Origin: Echinometra lucunter
Lineage: Eukaryota; Echinodermata; Echinoidea; Camarodonta; Echinometridae
Direction of reading: 5' to 3'
Length of the DNA stretch: 64,000 nucleotides
NCBI GenBank assembly: GCA_029962745.1
Contig: CM057156.1
Span: 26,955,194 to 27,019,193 of the forward strand
Of this stretch, positions 33,649-45,641 are shown one piece after another. The notes beneath the pieces are model-generated. The model worked only from the letters and a program-made list of their open reading frames with translations, did not search any database and was not told where the DNA came from. Made by a program: the position numbers and the translations under genes. Position 1 is the first letter of the stretch, and each line of letters starts with the position of its first letter.

Positions 33649-34530
33649 TTACTGGTTTGCTGCTTCAATCACATCATTTCCGCGTGCTCCTTGATCGACC
33701 ACCATGGGTATTCCTCTCCGTTGGACTAACTGATCCTTCCCCATCTCCACTCTCCTTCCTAGCTTTTCGATGAATCTCGGTTGGTCTTTCTTCGGAATCC
33801 AAACGTGGTCAACTATCAACTTCGTCGGCTCAGCCCTCGAAAAATAGGCGAGTTTCCCCGCTCCTCTCGCTGCCTTTAACGCCTCGACCTGGCTCCTCCT
33901 TTCCATTCTCACCCTCCGAGATAGATCATCCGTTATATACATCCTCGTATTTTTCAAGAGATTCGCCCTCTGCTGAATAGACACCTTATCCGCATAACGT
34001 AGGTATCTTACTTTGATTGGCCTTGGTGACGTTCCGGCTTGGACACGGTGTATACGTTGGTACTCGATACCTTCCACCTCCTGCTCTGTGAACTGTAGTT
34101 TATTTATCATAAACTCTTTCATTGTTTCTTCCACATTTTCCTTTCCTCCTTCTCTTGTTACCTTTTCAGGCACAGGTACATTAAGGAATACCAAGTTCTC
34201 TCTTGCTACATAGGTTTCCATTTTGTCGAGCTCCTCCTTATGTTCTTTTTCGGCAATAGCCATTTCTTCTTTTAGCTTTTCCATTTCCTGTTTCATTTCC
34301 TTCAGCTCTATGGAATGATGTTCAACGGTGGCAACCACCTCAGCGCATTGTTCACGTATCAGCTTAATTTCTTTCAAAATTTTGTTTTCCAAAACCGAAA
34401 AGCGATTTTCAAATTTAGTTGACTGTTCATTCAACATAAGCTGAATAGCCGGTAAAATTGCCGCCTCAGAAGAAAGAGGGCTGGTTGGTGTTTTAGCAGG
34501 GCGCGGCCGCTTCCCCCTTCCAGATTCCAT
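33649..34530 (-). CDS. LINE ORF1 protein (L1-type RNA-binding chaperone)
   Basis: 293 codons with a true ATG at 34530. The order is: a basic N-terminus (GKRPRPAKT), a heptad-rich coiled coil at residues ~45-110, an RRM-like domain starting ENLVFLNVPVPE (~residue 112), and a C-terminal domain with RIHRVQ, PRPIKVRYLRYADK and RMERRSQVEALK. This matches L1 ORF1p, which trimerises, coats LINE RNA and acts as a nucleic-acid chaperone. No CCHC knuckles are seen. The frame is uninterrupted, unlike ORF2. Start chosen at the first ATG, ~130 bp from the element's 5' end. Confidence 0.88.
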   Translation of the reverse strand: MESGRGKRPRPAKTPTSPLSSEAAILPAIQLMLNEQSTKFENRFSVLENKILKEIKLIREQCAEVVATVEHHSIELKEMKQEMEKLKEEMAIAEKEHKEELDKMETYVARENLVFLNVPVPEKVTREGGKENVEETMKEFMINKLQFTEQEVEGIEYQRIHRVQAGTSPRPIKVRYLRYADKVSIQQRANLLKNTRMYITDDLSRRVRMERRSQVEALKAARGAGKLAYFSRAEPTKLIVDHVWIPKKDQPRFIEKLGRRVEMGKDQLVQRRGIPMVVDQGARGNDVIEAANQ

Positions 34531-34657
34531 AGTTCTCGCTCTTTCACTCGTGTTGCCACGTGTTCCTCACAAAATTTTTCTTATTCAAATTACACGTGGG
34601 TGAGCTGTTTGGAGCCGCTGCAAGGTTGCGTCTTCACTCGGAGAAGGTCATGATGCG

Positions 34658-34712
34658 AATAACATAATAATTTTGATCGGTCTGGAGTCGGTTTCGTTGG
34701 TGTGACTGCGAC
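34658..34712. mobile_element. Right half of the palindromic element split by the LINE
   Basis: It begins with the second aataacat duplication. It ends with the 28-bp inverted repeat 34685-34712 complementary to 24914-24941. The target duplication of this small element itself is not resolved; both outer flanks have at next to the terminus. Confidence 0.8.
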
Positions 34713-35151
34713 ATGATACTGTATTAAGGCAAGTGACATGATTTCTAATTAGTATTTAACTTGTGCTCTTCTCCTACCCACGTTAGTAAATTACTGAACT
34801 TCAGATTAAATTGCTTCAGAAATAAATTTGCCAATCATTCAATTTATTAGAAAAGATATTAGACACATGTAGTATACCCCTTATAGATTCATAAAGCTTA
34901 GAAAGCGAAATATCTCTTTAAAACAAGCCAGAAAGTGTTCCGTATACACAGAAGATGTCTATTTAAATGTATTTATGTAGTATAAAGCTGTAAAAATGGA
35001 AACATCTTTACAAGTGATAAACTCCTTCAATGGGCAAGTAGAGAATTACTTGTTTTCACTTTATTGGAATTTCTAACAGTTTATCCTTCACCTATGTCCC
35101 TTCTTTTTCTATTTTTATAGAACCTGTAGAATTATAATTTTTCATGAAGGC

Positions 35152-35310
35152 AGGATTCTCCTTTACTTCATAATTTATTTAACCGCATTATAACGAAACT
35201 GCGTTAATTATGAATTGATTATGGTCGTATAAGATAAATGATGTGTGTGGGAGGTAATTTATTTTGGAATAATTCGGAGATTCTGGCTGATGTTAATTGT
35301 TGAAAATCTG
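35152..35310 (+). repeat. Dispersed ~150-bp repeat, copy 1
   Basis: It starts ggattctcctttacttc and runs through aaccgcattataacgaaactgc to gagattctggctgatgtta. The same sequence, more or less diverged, occurs at 42603 and 44887 in the same orientation. Confidence 0.65.
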
Positions 35311-35529
35311 TTTTGTAGTGAGCACTTTCAGAACAACTGATGAAATGTTCCAGAAGAACGCATGGATGATTGTGCCATGAGGCTCTAAAGACTTCATTTT
35401 CATGAGATAATTTGGAAATCTAGCTAAATATCATAGATACTTAAAATCTAAAAACAAAACGGACTTCAATTCAATTCAATTCAATTCGATTCTTTAGCAG
35501 GGCTTTGGATCGCCCATATACATTTATTA

Positions 35530-36608
35530 TATAGGTTTTCCCGTTCATTTTCAGACTTTTTTCATTCAATTTAATAGATTTGTAGTTCAATTTCGTCCCG
35601 AGAGACCAGGAATATGCCAATCCTAGTTTCAAATTCGTCTTTTGTCGATCATTTTCGAACAAAGTCTGTTCAATTTAGTCATTTGGCATACATTCTCGTC
35701 ATTTACAATTCAAATTCGTCGGTCACACTCGCCGCACACATAACAGCAAAAGCAATTTCGTCTTTTAGCGATCATTTTCATCAAATTTTCCTTCAAATTC
35801 GTCTCGTAACTCTTCTGCTGTGATTTTTCGGTTATTTTTTTCCTGCAACCGTTTACTTTGTCCACATGTAAGAGTAACATACACACACGGGCACCCGCGC
35901 ACACGCACATGCACACGCACAAACACATCCTAATCAGTGTACATACGGAGACAAACATAATCATGTACTGTCACACAAACGTAAACAGTGATCCACGATT
36001 AAGAGTTTAAGCCTGTTTTAATGTCAAAAAAAATAAATAAATAAAGACATTATGTTTTCTGCCGTTTTCCAGGTTGAAAACGGTTTGTTTCATACATAAC
36101 GATGCGATAACATAAAATCATAATTGAGCTCTTTTCTTTCCTGATTTTATGATATCGCATCGTTATGTGTGTATGTGAGTGTGTGTGTGTGTGTGTGTGG
36201 GACTGTGAGGTGTGTTTGTGTATGGGGGAGGTGGGGCACGTGTGTACGTTACTCATAAATGTCATGAATGTGGACAAAGTAAACGGTTGCAGGAAAAAAA
36301 TAAATAAGCGAAAAATCACAACAGAAGAGATACCAGACGAATTTGAAGGAAAATTTGATGAAAATGATCGCTAAAAGACGAAATTGCTTTTGCCGTTATG
36401 TGTGCAGCGAGTGTGACCGACGAATTTGAATTGTAAATGACAAGAATATGTGCCAAATGACTAAATTGAATAGACTTTGTTCGAAAATGATCGACAAAAG
36501 ACGAATTTGAAACTAGGATTGGCATGTTCCAGACTTCTAGGGACGAAATTGAACTACAAATCTATTAAATTAAATGAAAGCAGTTCGAAAATGAACGGAA
36601 AACCTATA
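35530..36608. mobile_element. Foldback element built of GACGAATTTGAA-type repeats
   Basis: Left arm ~35530-35925 and right arm ~36205-36608 are reverse complements with few differences. They start tataggttttcc and end ggaaaacctata, and pair inward past tttgtccaca into CA/GT repeats. Each arm contains several copies of gacgaatttgaa or gacgaaattgaa. The middle holds a smaller palindrome (cataacgatgcgataacat and its inverse, 36094-36168) and a short hairpin at 36062-36083. A (ttcaa)n tail-like repeat at 35466-35488 precedes the left arm. The structure recalls sea urchin TU foldback elements, by analogy only. Confidence 0.8.
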
Positions 36609-37628
36609 GTTTAAAAAAAAAAAAGAAAAGAGTACAGTGGACCTGGATTTTAACATGATAGAAAACACCTGAAATATAATTGACATTTGTGATGGATAAA
36701 AAGTCTTTCTGGAGTAACGGTGGTTTCTCTTTATTATCCGCTCTTGAAAGGGTGAACAAGGGTGACATGGCAATCACTCACAGTAGAACCAAGGAGTTTC
36801 AAGAGCTGGTGTCCCAACTGGCAACAAATTATTTCAAGCAGCTGTACCTTTCTAAGGTTGCACAATAAAATCTACAGGTTTGCTGTTGCCTTTGATGTCT
36901 AGGTTCGATGCCGCTAACATCATGGGAAAGCTTGAGTAATGGTTTTTGTCACAAATAAAATATCGTTAATATTTCACTTTTTATTTGAATTAACAGAGAG
37001 AAAATTGAAGAGATGATAAAATATAATTATGAATAAAAAATAAAAAATAAAAAAAAGCCTATCTGTGTCCAGAAATTTGCGTATGTCGCGTGATAGCAGT
37101 TTTAATCTGTGAAAAAGAGTAAAATCTTACAATCCTAAAACCCGCAATTTGACACTTTTCCGTTTACTTCCTGGGAACGAAAATAAAAAAGTGAATTTGT
37201 TGAAGTACAGTTATTTATGATGTTATATGTCAGATTAGTGCCCACACATGCCCAGTCGAGTAATTTCATTCATATTTCAGGAAATTTTGCACCATTTCCT
37301 TTCGCTTGCCTCCGATAAACGTAAGCATTGTGTACTGCTCATATTATCAGACGAGTGGTACCGAAAAGTAATTATCATTACAATAGCATATTTCCCTTTG
37401 AAAATGGCCTGTAAGTTTGCAGCCAGACAGAAAAATTTTCTCTACGTATCTGCAAGGAAGGTCGAGTTGAGCACATGCCTGACATATTTTTTCCTGGCGG
37501 CATCGAACGTCGCTTCAAAGGGAATGAGTTAGATGTGACTCCAGCTGTTGAAACTCCTTGGTAGAATGCTATTAGCACTTTTGTCATTCCAGTGTTTTCT
37601 TGTGTGCGCGTTGGGTTTTATTTAAAGA

Positions 37629-38688
37629 AGAATGGAACACAGGCATCCGTGTGCTTTTAGTGAATAGAGATGAACAAGACAGATAAAACAGTGAAACTTT
37701 GAGCAAAATTGGGCAATCTGTTCAAGAGTTATGAATTATGAAAGTTTAAGCAAATCCCTATTATAGAGTTCTTTGAGTTGGCAACTTTACCAGCATCTCC
37801 GATGTCACCGTGAACAACTCTCCACTCATTTTGTGCACAGAATTTAACATTTTCTTCATTTTCAAGAAAAACAGAAATTCTATTAATTTACTGTTTGAGT
37901 ATGATATGGCTACAAGCATTTTGGGAAGATCTTATGTTGATTCCTGACTCGAAATCTCATATAAATTAATTTTTTTTTTGCAAAATCATACACAAAGTGA
38001 ATTGAGAGTTGTCCACGTAACATCACAGTACTGGTAAAGTTGCCAACTCAAGGATCCCTATAATAGGGATTTACTTAACTCTTATGGTGCCAAGGTGTTT
38101 TGCTTGTTCACAAATTCTACCAAATCATGAACAATGCTTGTTTTTCAAATGCCTGTAAATCTTCAACAGTAATTTCTATACAGATAGGTTGTACACAAAA
38201 GTTGTAGAAAATTTATTACTCTTTCAGAAGATACCAGATATATCCATTAATTCAATGTCTTGTTTGAAAATTATTTGGAAATAGAAATGAGCTTCCTTCT
38301 TGACCTTTCCGTCTTCATTTCTCATTTGTTTGCTATTGTTTGATGCTAAAATACGAATGGATACTTTCCAAAATCTGCAGTTTTCTAAAAAACATCCTAT
38401 GGTAGCATATAGAGACTGATAGATATTTTGAATACTATATCTATCCTCTAAAGTTTGACATATTTTCACGACCATATCCATTATTCTAAGTGGAGTAATG
38501 GTCTATTAAAAATGTAAAGTCTCTTGGGCACATATACGTGCCATTGGCACGTTAGAGTTAAACTTTCAAAATTCATAACTCTTGAACAGATTGTCCGATT
38601 TTGCTCAAATTTTCACTGTTTATCTTTCTTGTTCATCTCTATTCACTAAAAGCACTCCGATGCCTGGGTTTCATTCTCCTTTAACATT
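37629..38688. mobile_element. Nested foldback element
   Basis: Outer arms ~37637-37752 and ~38556-38670 are inverse copies (tgcttttagtgaatagagat, then ttcaagagttatgaatt). Inner arms ~37752-37825 and ~37998-38080 pair separately (aaatccctattatag, gagttggcaactttacc). The piece 38085-38555 separates inner and outer right arms and is bounded by ggtgcca/tggcac words, so it looks like a later insertion. No coding capacity. Confidence 0.7.
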
Positions 38689-38689
38689 A

Positions 38690-40620
38690 TACATGTTAAA
38701 TGATCAAAGTCAAAGTAACAAACGGGTGAGGGCCTCGGCTTATCATACATTAGTCCCAAATCGACATTAGATTTCATAGGTGTATGTTTCTCATGAGCGG
38801 TGCCTTATCAAATGCTTGGTTAGATATTTTTTTTTACTGTTGTTTCTTTTAGGTTTCTAATCCATCTATTTTTTTAACACTCTAAAAAAGAAGGAAGAGG
38901 TCGCTTTGATAACAACAATCAAGAATGGGGATGCTCGAGAAATGATTAAGCTGACCAATATTAAAACGCGCATTTCTACTTGACCTTTACCCGCAATTGT
39001 TTTGATACTCCTTCTTTTTTATTTGCGTCTAAGACAAAGATCATATCAAAGGACTCATGTTTAGTGTGTTTGTTTGTTGTTGTTTTTTCAAAGTGTAAGT
39101 CTTAGTGTTAGCACACGATTTTTGTTAGTCTCAACATATGATGATTGGTGTCTTCTGTCTCCTATATTGGTATAAGTTCGAATAGTTTTAATCACATTGC
39201 GCTTTCGAGTAATCACAGAAGATGAAATGACAAAATAACCATTCAGAGGGAATTATAAGGCTGATTTTGCCTTGGTTTGTTTTTGTTTTCATTTGGTTTT
39301 TGCTGAGAGATTTAGCTTGTTTAATTTTGCTAGTAAATCACTGAGATAAAATAATCGAGTTTTCGATCAAAGATACGATCTCCATTTCAATAAACAAACT
39401 AGCATCATTTGTTTCTCATTCCACATCTCTTTCAATGGTAAACTGGCCATCAGAAGCTCAATTAAAATTATGGAAAATAAATTGTATTTTTCTCAGTCAA
39501 AATTAAAATAGTTATGATGATTTCACCAATCTGATTTATCCTATCAAAATAACCAATGGAGTACCGATATAAAAAAAAGCCAATGGAGTACCGATATCCA
39601 CTCTGCCAGGACTCTGCCATAGTGATACTTCAAGTTGCTTCAGTGCAATGATATTATTGTCAGAAAATCAGCCTTGTCCTATTTTGTTTCATATTTTATG
39701 GTCTTATTCTGAACAATCTATTGTACGTACTTTACATGAAGAAATGCCATACGTTCACGGTGACACACTCGAACACCACCGACTATCTCGAATTAGTGGG
39801 GGTGTTTATTTGTCTGTTAGTTTGTTTTGTTCTTTTTAGAGGATGTTTTTATTTTTGTTTGGGGGTTGCATACAGTTGTGAATCGAGGAAATGGATGTAA
39901 TATCACATTTGATATTACACAGCGCCATCTCATGTGCATGCCTTAAAGGTTGTACGCTAAGATTTTTTTGTTTACCTTTGCTCATCCAACCTATAATTAT
40001 GCCAATTGCAAGACGAATGATGCAATGTAAATATGAAGAAGGGTGTCCTGACAACTAGTCCCTGAAGACGGCTGCCCTTTAGACATTATACCCTCTCCTG
40101 CTACAGTAATGCCTCATATGTCGTCTGTGATTACTGAATTGCTCTTTGTTATGATTGTAAATCCATTGTAATTTTCTTTTTCTGACCCGTATTTTTCTAT
40201 TTTTCGTGGGATTTCGCGTATTGCCTTTGTTGTGTTCTTCTTTGACTCTTTGCATTCATCAGTGCATTAATTTTTGTCGTTTTTTTTTGTAATAAAGTCT
40301 CTTACTTTGTTATACTTTACAAGATTCACATGCTTGTAATCATGTATATATATTTGGTTTTATATGCCTTTTAATCTGTTAAGTCTGGACCCATTTGCAA
40401 AACACCTATTAACTGACATGGGAAATCCGACCTTGAGTAGAGAATTAAACAAATCATTGAAATCAAATCAAATACTTTGTTGTCTGGGATAAACCTCTGG
40501 CGCACCCTTTTCCATGGAGGTTTCATTCTGATAAGTCACACCATCGTAGTCACATGATGTTTTCCACAACACGATGTTCAGTTTGTATTGAAAAAAGTAA
40601 CCTCACTTCATCCAAAAAAA
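38690..40620. other. Non-coding stretch, nothing recognised
   Basis: AT-rich with no exons. A 20-bp phrase (ccaatggagtaccgatat) is directly repeated near 39553 and 39581. Confidence 0.5.
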
Positions 40621-40625
40621 TCTAG

Positions 40626-40669
40626 TTATAGTAGTAGTAGTAGTAGTAGTAGTAGTAGCATCAGCAGCG

Positions 40670-40709
<40 letters not shown>

Positions 40710-40711
40710 AA

Positions 40712-40744
<33 letters not shown>

Positions 40745-40869
40745 AAAAGTAGTAGTAGGAGGAGGAGGAGGAGGAGGAGGAGGAGGAGTAGCAGTAGTAG
40801 TAGGAGGAGGAGGAGGAGTAGTAGTAGTAGTAGTAGCAGCAGCAGCAGCAGCAGAAGTAGTAGTAGTAA

Positions 40870-40902
<33 letters not shown>

Positions 40903-41004
40903 AAAAGTAGTAGTAGGAGGAGGAGGAGGAGGAGGAGGAGGAGGAGGAGGAGGAGGAGTAGCAGTAGCAGTAGTAGTAGTAGGAGGAGGAGTAGTAGTAG
41001 TAGT

Positions 41005-41036
<32 letters not shown>

Positions 41037-41051
41037 TAGTAGTAGTAATAA

Positions 41052-41083
<32 letters not shown>

Positions 41084-41109
41084 ATAGTAGTAGTGGTAGT
41101 AGTAGTAGC

Positions 41110-41169
<60 letters not shown>

Positions 41170-41244
41170 GTGGTGGTAGTAGTAGTAGTAGTAGTAGTGG
41201 TAGTAGTAGTGGTAGTAGTAGTGGTAGTAGTAGTAGTAGTAGTG

Positions 41245-41275
<31 letters not shown>

Positions 41276-41395
41276 GAGGAGGAGTAGTAGTAGTAGGATA
41301 GTAGTAGTAGTGGTAGTAGTAGTATAGTAGTGGTGGTGGTGGTGGTGTTGGTGGTGATAGAAGTAGTAGTTTTGGAAGTAATAGTAGTAGTACTT
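40626..41395. repeat. ~770-bp trinucleotide tract (TAG/GGA/GCA/GGT)
   Basis: Long blocks of tag, gga, gca and ggt triplets alternate in one register. The plus strand is G-rich and C-poor throughout. Higher-order repeats of tag-gga-tag-gca blocks are visible (compare 40750-40870 with 40910-41040). The 308-codon minus-strand frame is an artefact of the triplet period. Confidence 0.95.
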
Positions 41396-41399
41396 TCGT

Positions 41400-42600
41400 C
41401 ATTATCATCATCACACCATCATCATCATCATCATTACCGGTTCTATCATGTCCTTCGTAATTATTAGTTAATATTGTTGCTGTTGTAATGTTGTTGTTAT
41501 TAACATAAATATTCGGGTTTTTTAAAATCATTTCCATGATCATTATTATCATCGTGATTTTATTTGATATTTATTCAAATATACGAGGAAGGAATACAAA
41601 GGCTTGATATTGAATATTTTCAATATCGATTTTTTTTTAGCCAGATCCTATCCTAATTTATGAGCTGTCCAATATCCTTCGAAGCAGGTATGCATCCTCC
41701 TTCTGAGAAAGCCTTTTTTTCGAAAGAAAATGACAGCTGCAGCTGCGAAATTATCATCTGATGAAAAACTGACTTTTTCAAACTGTCGCTGTCACTGAAT
41801 TTTTTGATAGTCCATTAGCATCTTACTCATTCCAAACAGTATTCCTAGAAGTCATTAAACGATATTTATTTAGGATCAGCCTCTAGCTTGTGTGTTTTCC
41901 GAATTTCATGAGAATGGCTTGCTTGGGCAAATAAAAGCGCCACTTCAAAGTCTATATCCCGCCCACCTTACCTACATACTTGACATTATAGAAAGCATTG
42001 GGCCTAGGAATGAAAATAAAATGAGGTCATGGGGTGAAAGCCAAATACGCCTTATTCCCCTGAGCCTCGGAATTTACACAAACCAGTCGATAGTTAATTT
42101 AGATTTGCGTAACAAGTCAAGCACTGCACATGCGAATCTAATTTAGGCATTTTGGAGTTTGATTGGTGCAAAACATTGAAAACAGGTGACTCAGAGGATG
42201 CAACAAATTTACATCATTAAAAGTAATAGTACTTAACATAAGATATCATAAATTTCCATAGTGCCCCCAAATGAAATAAAAAAATCACCCGTTTTACTAG
42301 ATGCAATATCAGGAATATGGTTTATAAACCACCTTACAGATACATGAATTCAAGCTTAGAGAGAAAAAAATGCCTCAAGAAATTAAGAGAGTGATGTATG
42401 TGACATGCATATCTCTCTTTTGACCTGTTTGATGCGTTTGATTAATAAAAGAACAACTAACACGTGGGGGGAAAAAACAGTGAAATGGCCACCGCAACAT
42501 TACCAGTTTGTAAGTGAATAATAATATTGTAATGTCAAGATTCTAACCTTCCTCATCCGTTGTGGACCTTATAGTGAATGATGATTCTTTTATCAGGGAA
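41400..42600. other. Non-coding stretch, nothing recognised
   Basis: No gene or transposon end could be supported. Confidence 0.5.
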
Positions 42601-42602
42601 TT

Positions 42603-42762
42603 AGGTTCTCCTTTGCTTCACAACTTGTTTGACCGCGTTTTAACGAGACTGCATTACCAATGATATACTTCATGGATTAGTTATGCTTGTGCAGGAGTAA
42701 TGATGTATGGGAGAGATTAGTTATTTCTGAATTATATTGAGATTCTGGGTTAGATGTCACGC
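42603..42762 (+). repeat. Dispersed ~150-bp repeat, copy 2
   Basis: ggttctcctttgcttcacaa ... gagattctgggttagatgt matches 44887-45035 closely and 35152-35310 less closely. It directly abuts the 3' tail of the LINE at 42765. Confidence 0.75.
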
Positions 42763-42764
42763 AT

Positions 42765-44640
42765 TTCATTTCATTTCATATCATTTATGTCCGTTTATAG
42801 TTTAAAATACATATAAATCAAAAAGTCAATATAAAATGTAAAGTCAAAAGATAGAGGAGACAGCAAAAAAAGCCTGCCACCTTATTACATACAAATGGGC
42901 ATACTGAATGGATACAAAGTAATATTTAAGCATTTTGAAAGCACAAAAGCTTATTATTTGAAATGAAAGTTAATCAACCAAGACAAGCCCAACACAGACA
43001 AGATGTAATGCCAGACAAAGGGCCTAATATTGTTTGAGCAGATGTGACATATAGTTACTTTTGAATGAATTTAAAGATTGACTCAACGTATCTGGGTGTA
43101 ATTTATTCCAGATCAAACCAACACGTGTTCTATTTAAAGGCAAGTGATAAGCAGAAGAGCTTCGAGTGTATTAAGAATGGAATTGGTTATTGACTAGAAA
43201 TTGTTTAGCAAACGCCATCGGAACACGATCATTATGACACAAGAACATGAATATTACAATATTAACTTTATTCAAATCAAATACTTTCAACACACGCAAT
43301 TCAGCAAAAATAGGAGAGGTGTTGACAAGATAATGAGCATGGTAGATGATTCTTACAGCTCTTTTTGGGAGTCAAAATAATCGTTTCATAGAGTAATTAG
43401 TTGAGTTTGCCCAAACAATGTTGCAATAGTGAAACCGGGGTGTTATAATAGCATTATAAATTATGCGCAGTATATTTGGGGGAAAATAATGCAATATACC
43501 AACACATTTTGAAATTCTGTTACATAATATTCATGTATCTAAGTGTTCATGCCACAACTATTTTGAGTCCATTTCGATTCCAAGAAACTTTACAGAATTA
43601 ACAAAATCGGTCCTTTCTTTGTCAACGGATATTATTAAATCTCTTTTTTTCTCAATAGTTTTACTAGTACAAAAAAAGCATGCAATGAGTCTCCTTAACA
43701 CTGAAGACCACCTTACTAGTGATTTTCTCTTCTTAACACTTAAGACCACCTTACTAGTGATTTACCATTCATTCATTTTCTCAGATTCAGTGTTGTACTC
43801 AGCAACTAAAGAATTGAAATCACCAATATTAGTATCATCTGCAAATAATATTAGCAGTATTTTACTTGAAACATTATGCATGTCATTTATACAAATCAAA
43901 AATAACGAAGGACCAAGGATAGAACCCCGAGGCCCTCCATATCCCAAGCTGCCAAGATCAGAACTGGTATGATTAACCAATACATAATGATTGCGGTTCG
44001 TTAGATAGCTGTAAAGTAACTGCAAGGAAACACCTCTTATACCACAATTTTATAATTTATCTGATAATATAAGATGATCTCGGGTATCGAAACCCTTGCT
44101 CAAGTCTATGAATAAACCAATCGAAAATTCATTTGAACTGAAAGCATCTCAAACTTTAGAAATTAAGTCAATAGCTGCGTGGGATATGGAGGGACCAAGT
44201 CGAAAACCATATTGGCAATTAGAAATTACATTATATATATTATATATATTATATATATTACATATCTTATATATATTATATGTATTATTATTATATATTA
44301 TTATATATTATTATTATTATATATTATATTATTATATTATTATACATTATATATTATATTATATTATATACATTATTATATATTATATATTATATTAGTA
44401 TTTTGTAAAGTATAGAGATATTGGTCTGTAACTGTTTGCTTCACTTTGAGAGCCACTTTTAAAAACCAGAACAACTCGTGCAATTTTTAACTTTGAAGGT
44501 AATTTTCCCGTTACAAAAGCACAATTGAAATTTGCAGTCAACATATAACATATAATAATTATGAATGATATGCTTGAATACTTAGATATTAATTTCATCA
44601 TAACAAGGGCTTGAACCTTTATCAAGAGACTGTATCAATA
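42765..44640 (-). mobile_element. CR1/Jockey-like LINE fragment with degenerate reverse transcriptase
   Basis: Reading on the minus strand: KIARVVLVFKSGSQSEANSY with RPISL (~44520), GLFIDLSKGFDTRDHL, GGPRGSILGPSLFLICINDM, LILFADDTNIGDFNSL (FADD catalytic motif, ~43830), then FVNSVKFLGIEMDSK and a C-terminal region ending near 43020. Stops and frameshifts are frequent. The end has a (ATGAA)n tail at ~42765-42785, as for CR1-group LINEs. A TA-rich microsatellite at 44229-44400 interrupts the RT. The 5' part is missing. Confidence 0.8.
44229..44400. repeat. (TATAT)n / (ATT)n microsatellite inside the LINE fragment
   Basis: Pure A/T sequence of tatata and ttatta units lies between RT motifs that are normally continuous, so it expanded in or inserted into the element. 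Confidence 0.9.
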
Positions 44641-44886
44641 ATTTCCAGCTCGTGTTACTGGATTTTTTCTTTTAATTGTTTCGGAATTTGATTTTAGATA
44701 TTGCATATAATTCCTGTCTGCACTATCATTTTAAAATTTATTTTTCAAAGACATGCCAATATTACTAAAATGTACTCACTGAACATTTGAGAAATTCCTT
44801 GACTATCATAAATTGCTCTGTCACCAATATTAGCAATATCTATTTTTGTTTGACGCATATAGATAGAAAAAGAAAAAACAATGAAG

Positions 44887-45035
44887 GTTCTCCTTTGTTT
44901 CACAATTTATTTGACAGTGTTTCAACGAAATGGCATAACTGCATGGATTAGTTATGGTTGTAAAAGTGTAATGATGTATTGGAGAGATGAGTTATTTTGA
45001 AATTATTTTGACATTCTGGGTTAGATGTTACGCGT
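44887..45035 (+). repeat. Dispersed ~150-bp repeat, copy 3
   Basis: ggttctcctttgtttcacaa ... gacattctgggttagatgtt is the closest relative of the copy at 42603. The two copies flank the CR1-like fragment in direct orientation. Confidence 0.75.
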
Positions 45036-45641
45036 ATAGATGGAAAAAGATATTGCGCATATATATATGGAAAAAACAAAACCTGAAAACCGTGCCAAAA
45101 TGAACTTCTGCGTAAGAATAAATGATTGTGTATTTTGAAGTTCTGAATCCGTCATTGTCATAACATTATTATAATGTTAATCTTTCTTGATATTACACAT
45201 ACTAAGAATATGAAATAAAGAGAGTCAGTTAATGTATGGTACTAGCACCATGTAAAGTATCTTGTAAGCAGAAATAATTTACTGTTGTAGCACTTCAGGA
45301 GTGTGAGCTACGCCTTAGTATGATTTAAATCAATATAATCATAAGGTATCAGGGTCTTACGCAGAAATTTTTTCCTGGGGGGGGGGCAAGACGCGTAATA
45401 ATTTTCGAAGAAGCTCAGAAGCGAGGGCGCTTTTGCATTTTTAAAAGTGAAATGGAAGGATTTGGGGCACAATTTGTGTGGATTGGTGAAAATTTTCAGT
45501 AAAAAAAATGTAAGTTTTCTAAATTTCTGGGGGCAGCTGCCTGCGCCCCCCCCCCCCCCCGCTGCGTACGGCCATGTAAGGTATATTTGGCATGATTTGT
45601 CAAACTTAAGGACAAAATTTCGTCGGTTTGCCTTATAGTTA

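Larger units (their letters stand above)
24977..34657 (-). mobile_element. L1/Tx1-like non-LTR retrotransposon (~9.7 kb)
   Basis: The poly-A end shows as a T-run at 24977-24990, and the 5' end is near 34657. The target duplication aataacat lies at 24969-24977 and 34658-34665. An ORF1 of L1 type (33649-34530) is followed by an unusually long inter-ORF region. ORF2 (29160 to 25672) carries an AP-type endonuclease, a reverse transcriptase and a C-terminal Cys/His motif, broken by frameshifts. ORF1 is intact. The copy is therefore full length but dead unless supplied with ORF2 protein in trans. Confidence 0.85.

Noticed and set aside
35152..35310. Interpretation of the ~150-bp dispersed repeat as a solo LTR
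   Set aside because: No TG...CA ends or target duplications could be defined.
40626..41552. 308-codon minus-strand reading frame of poly-Leu, poly-Thr and poly-Tyr
   Set aside because: It only reflects the triplet repeat register; no domain, splice or start evidence.
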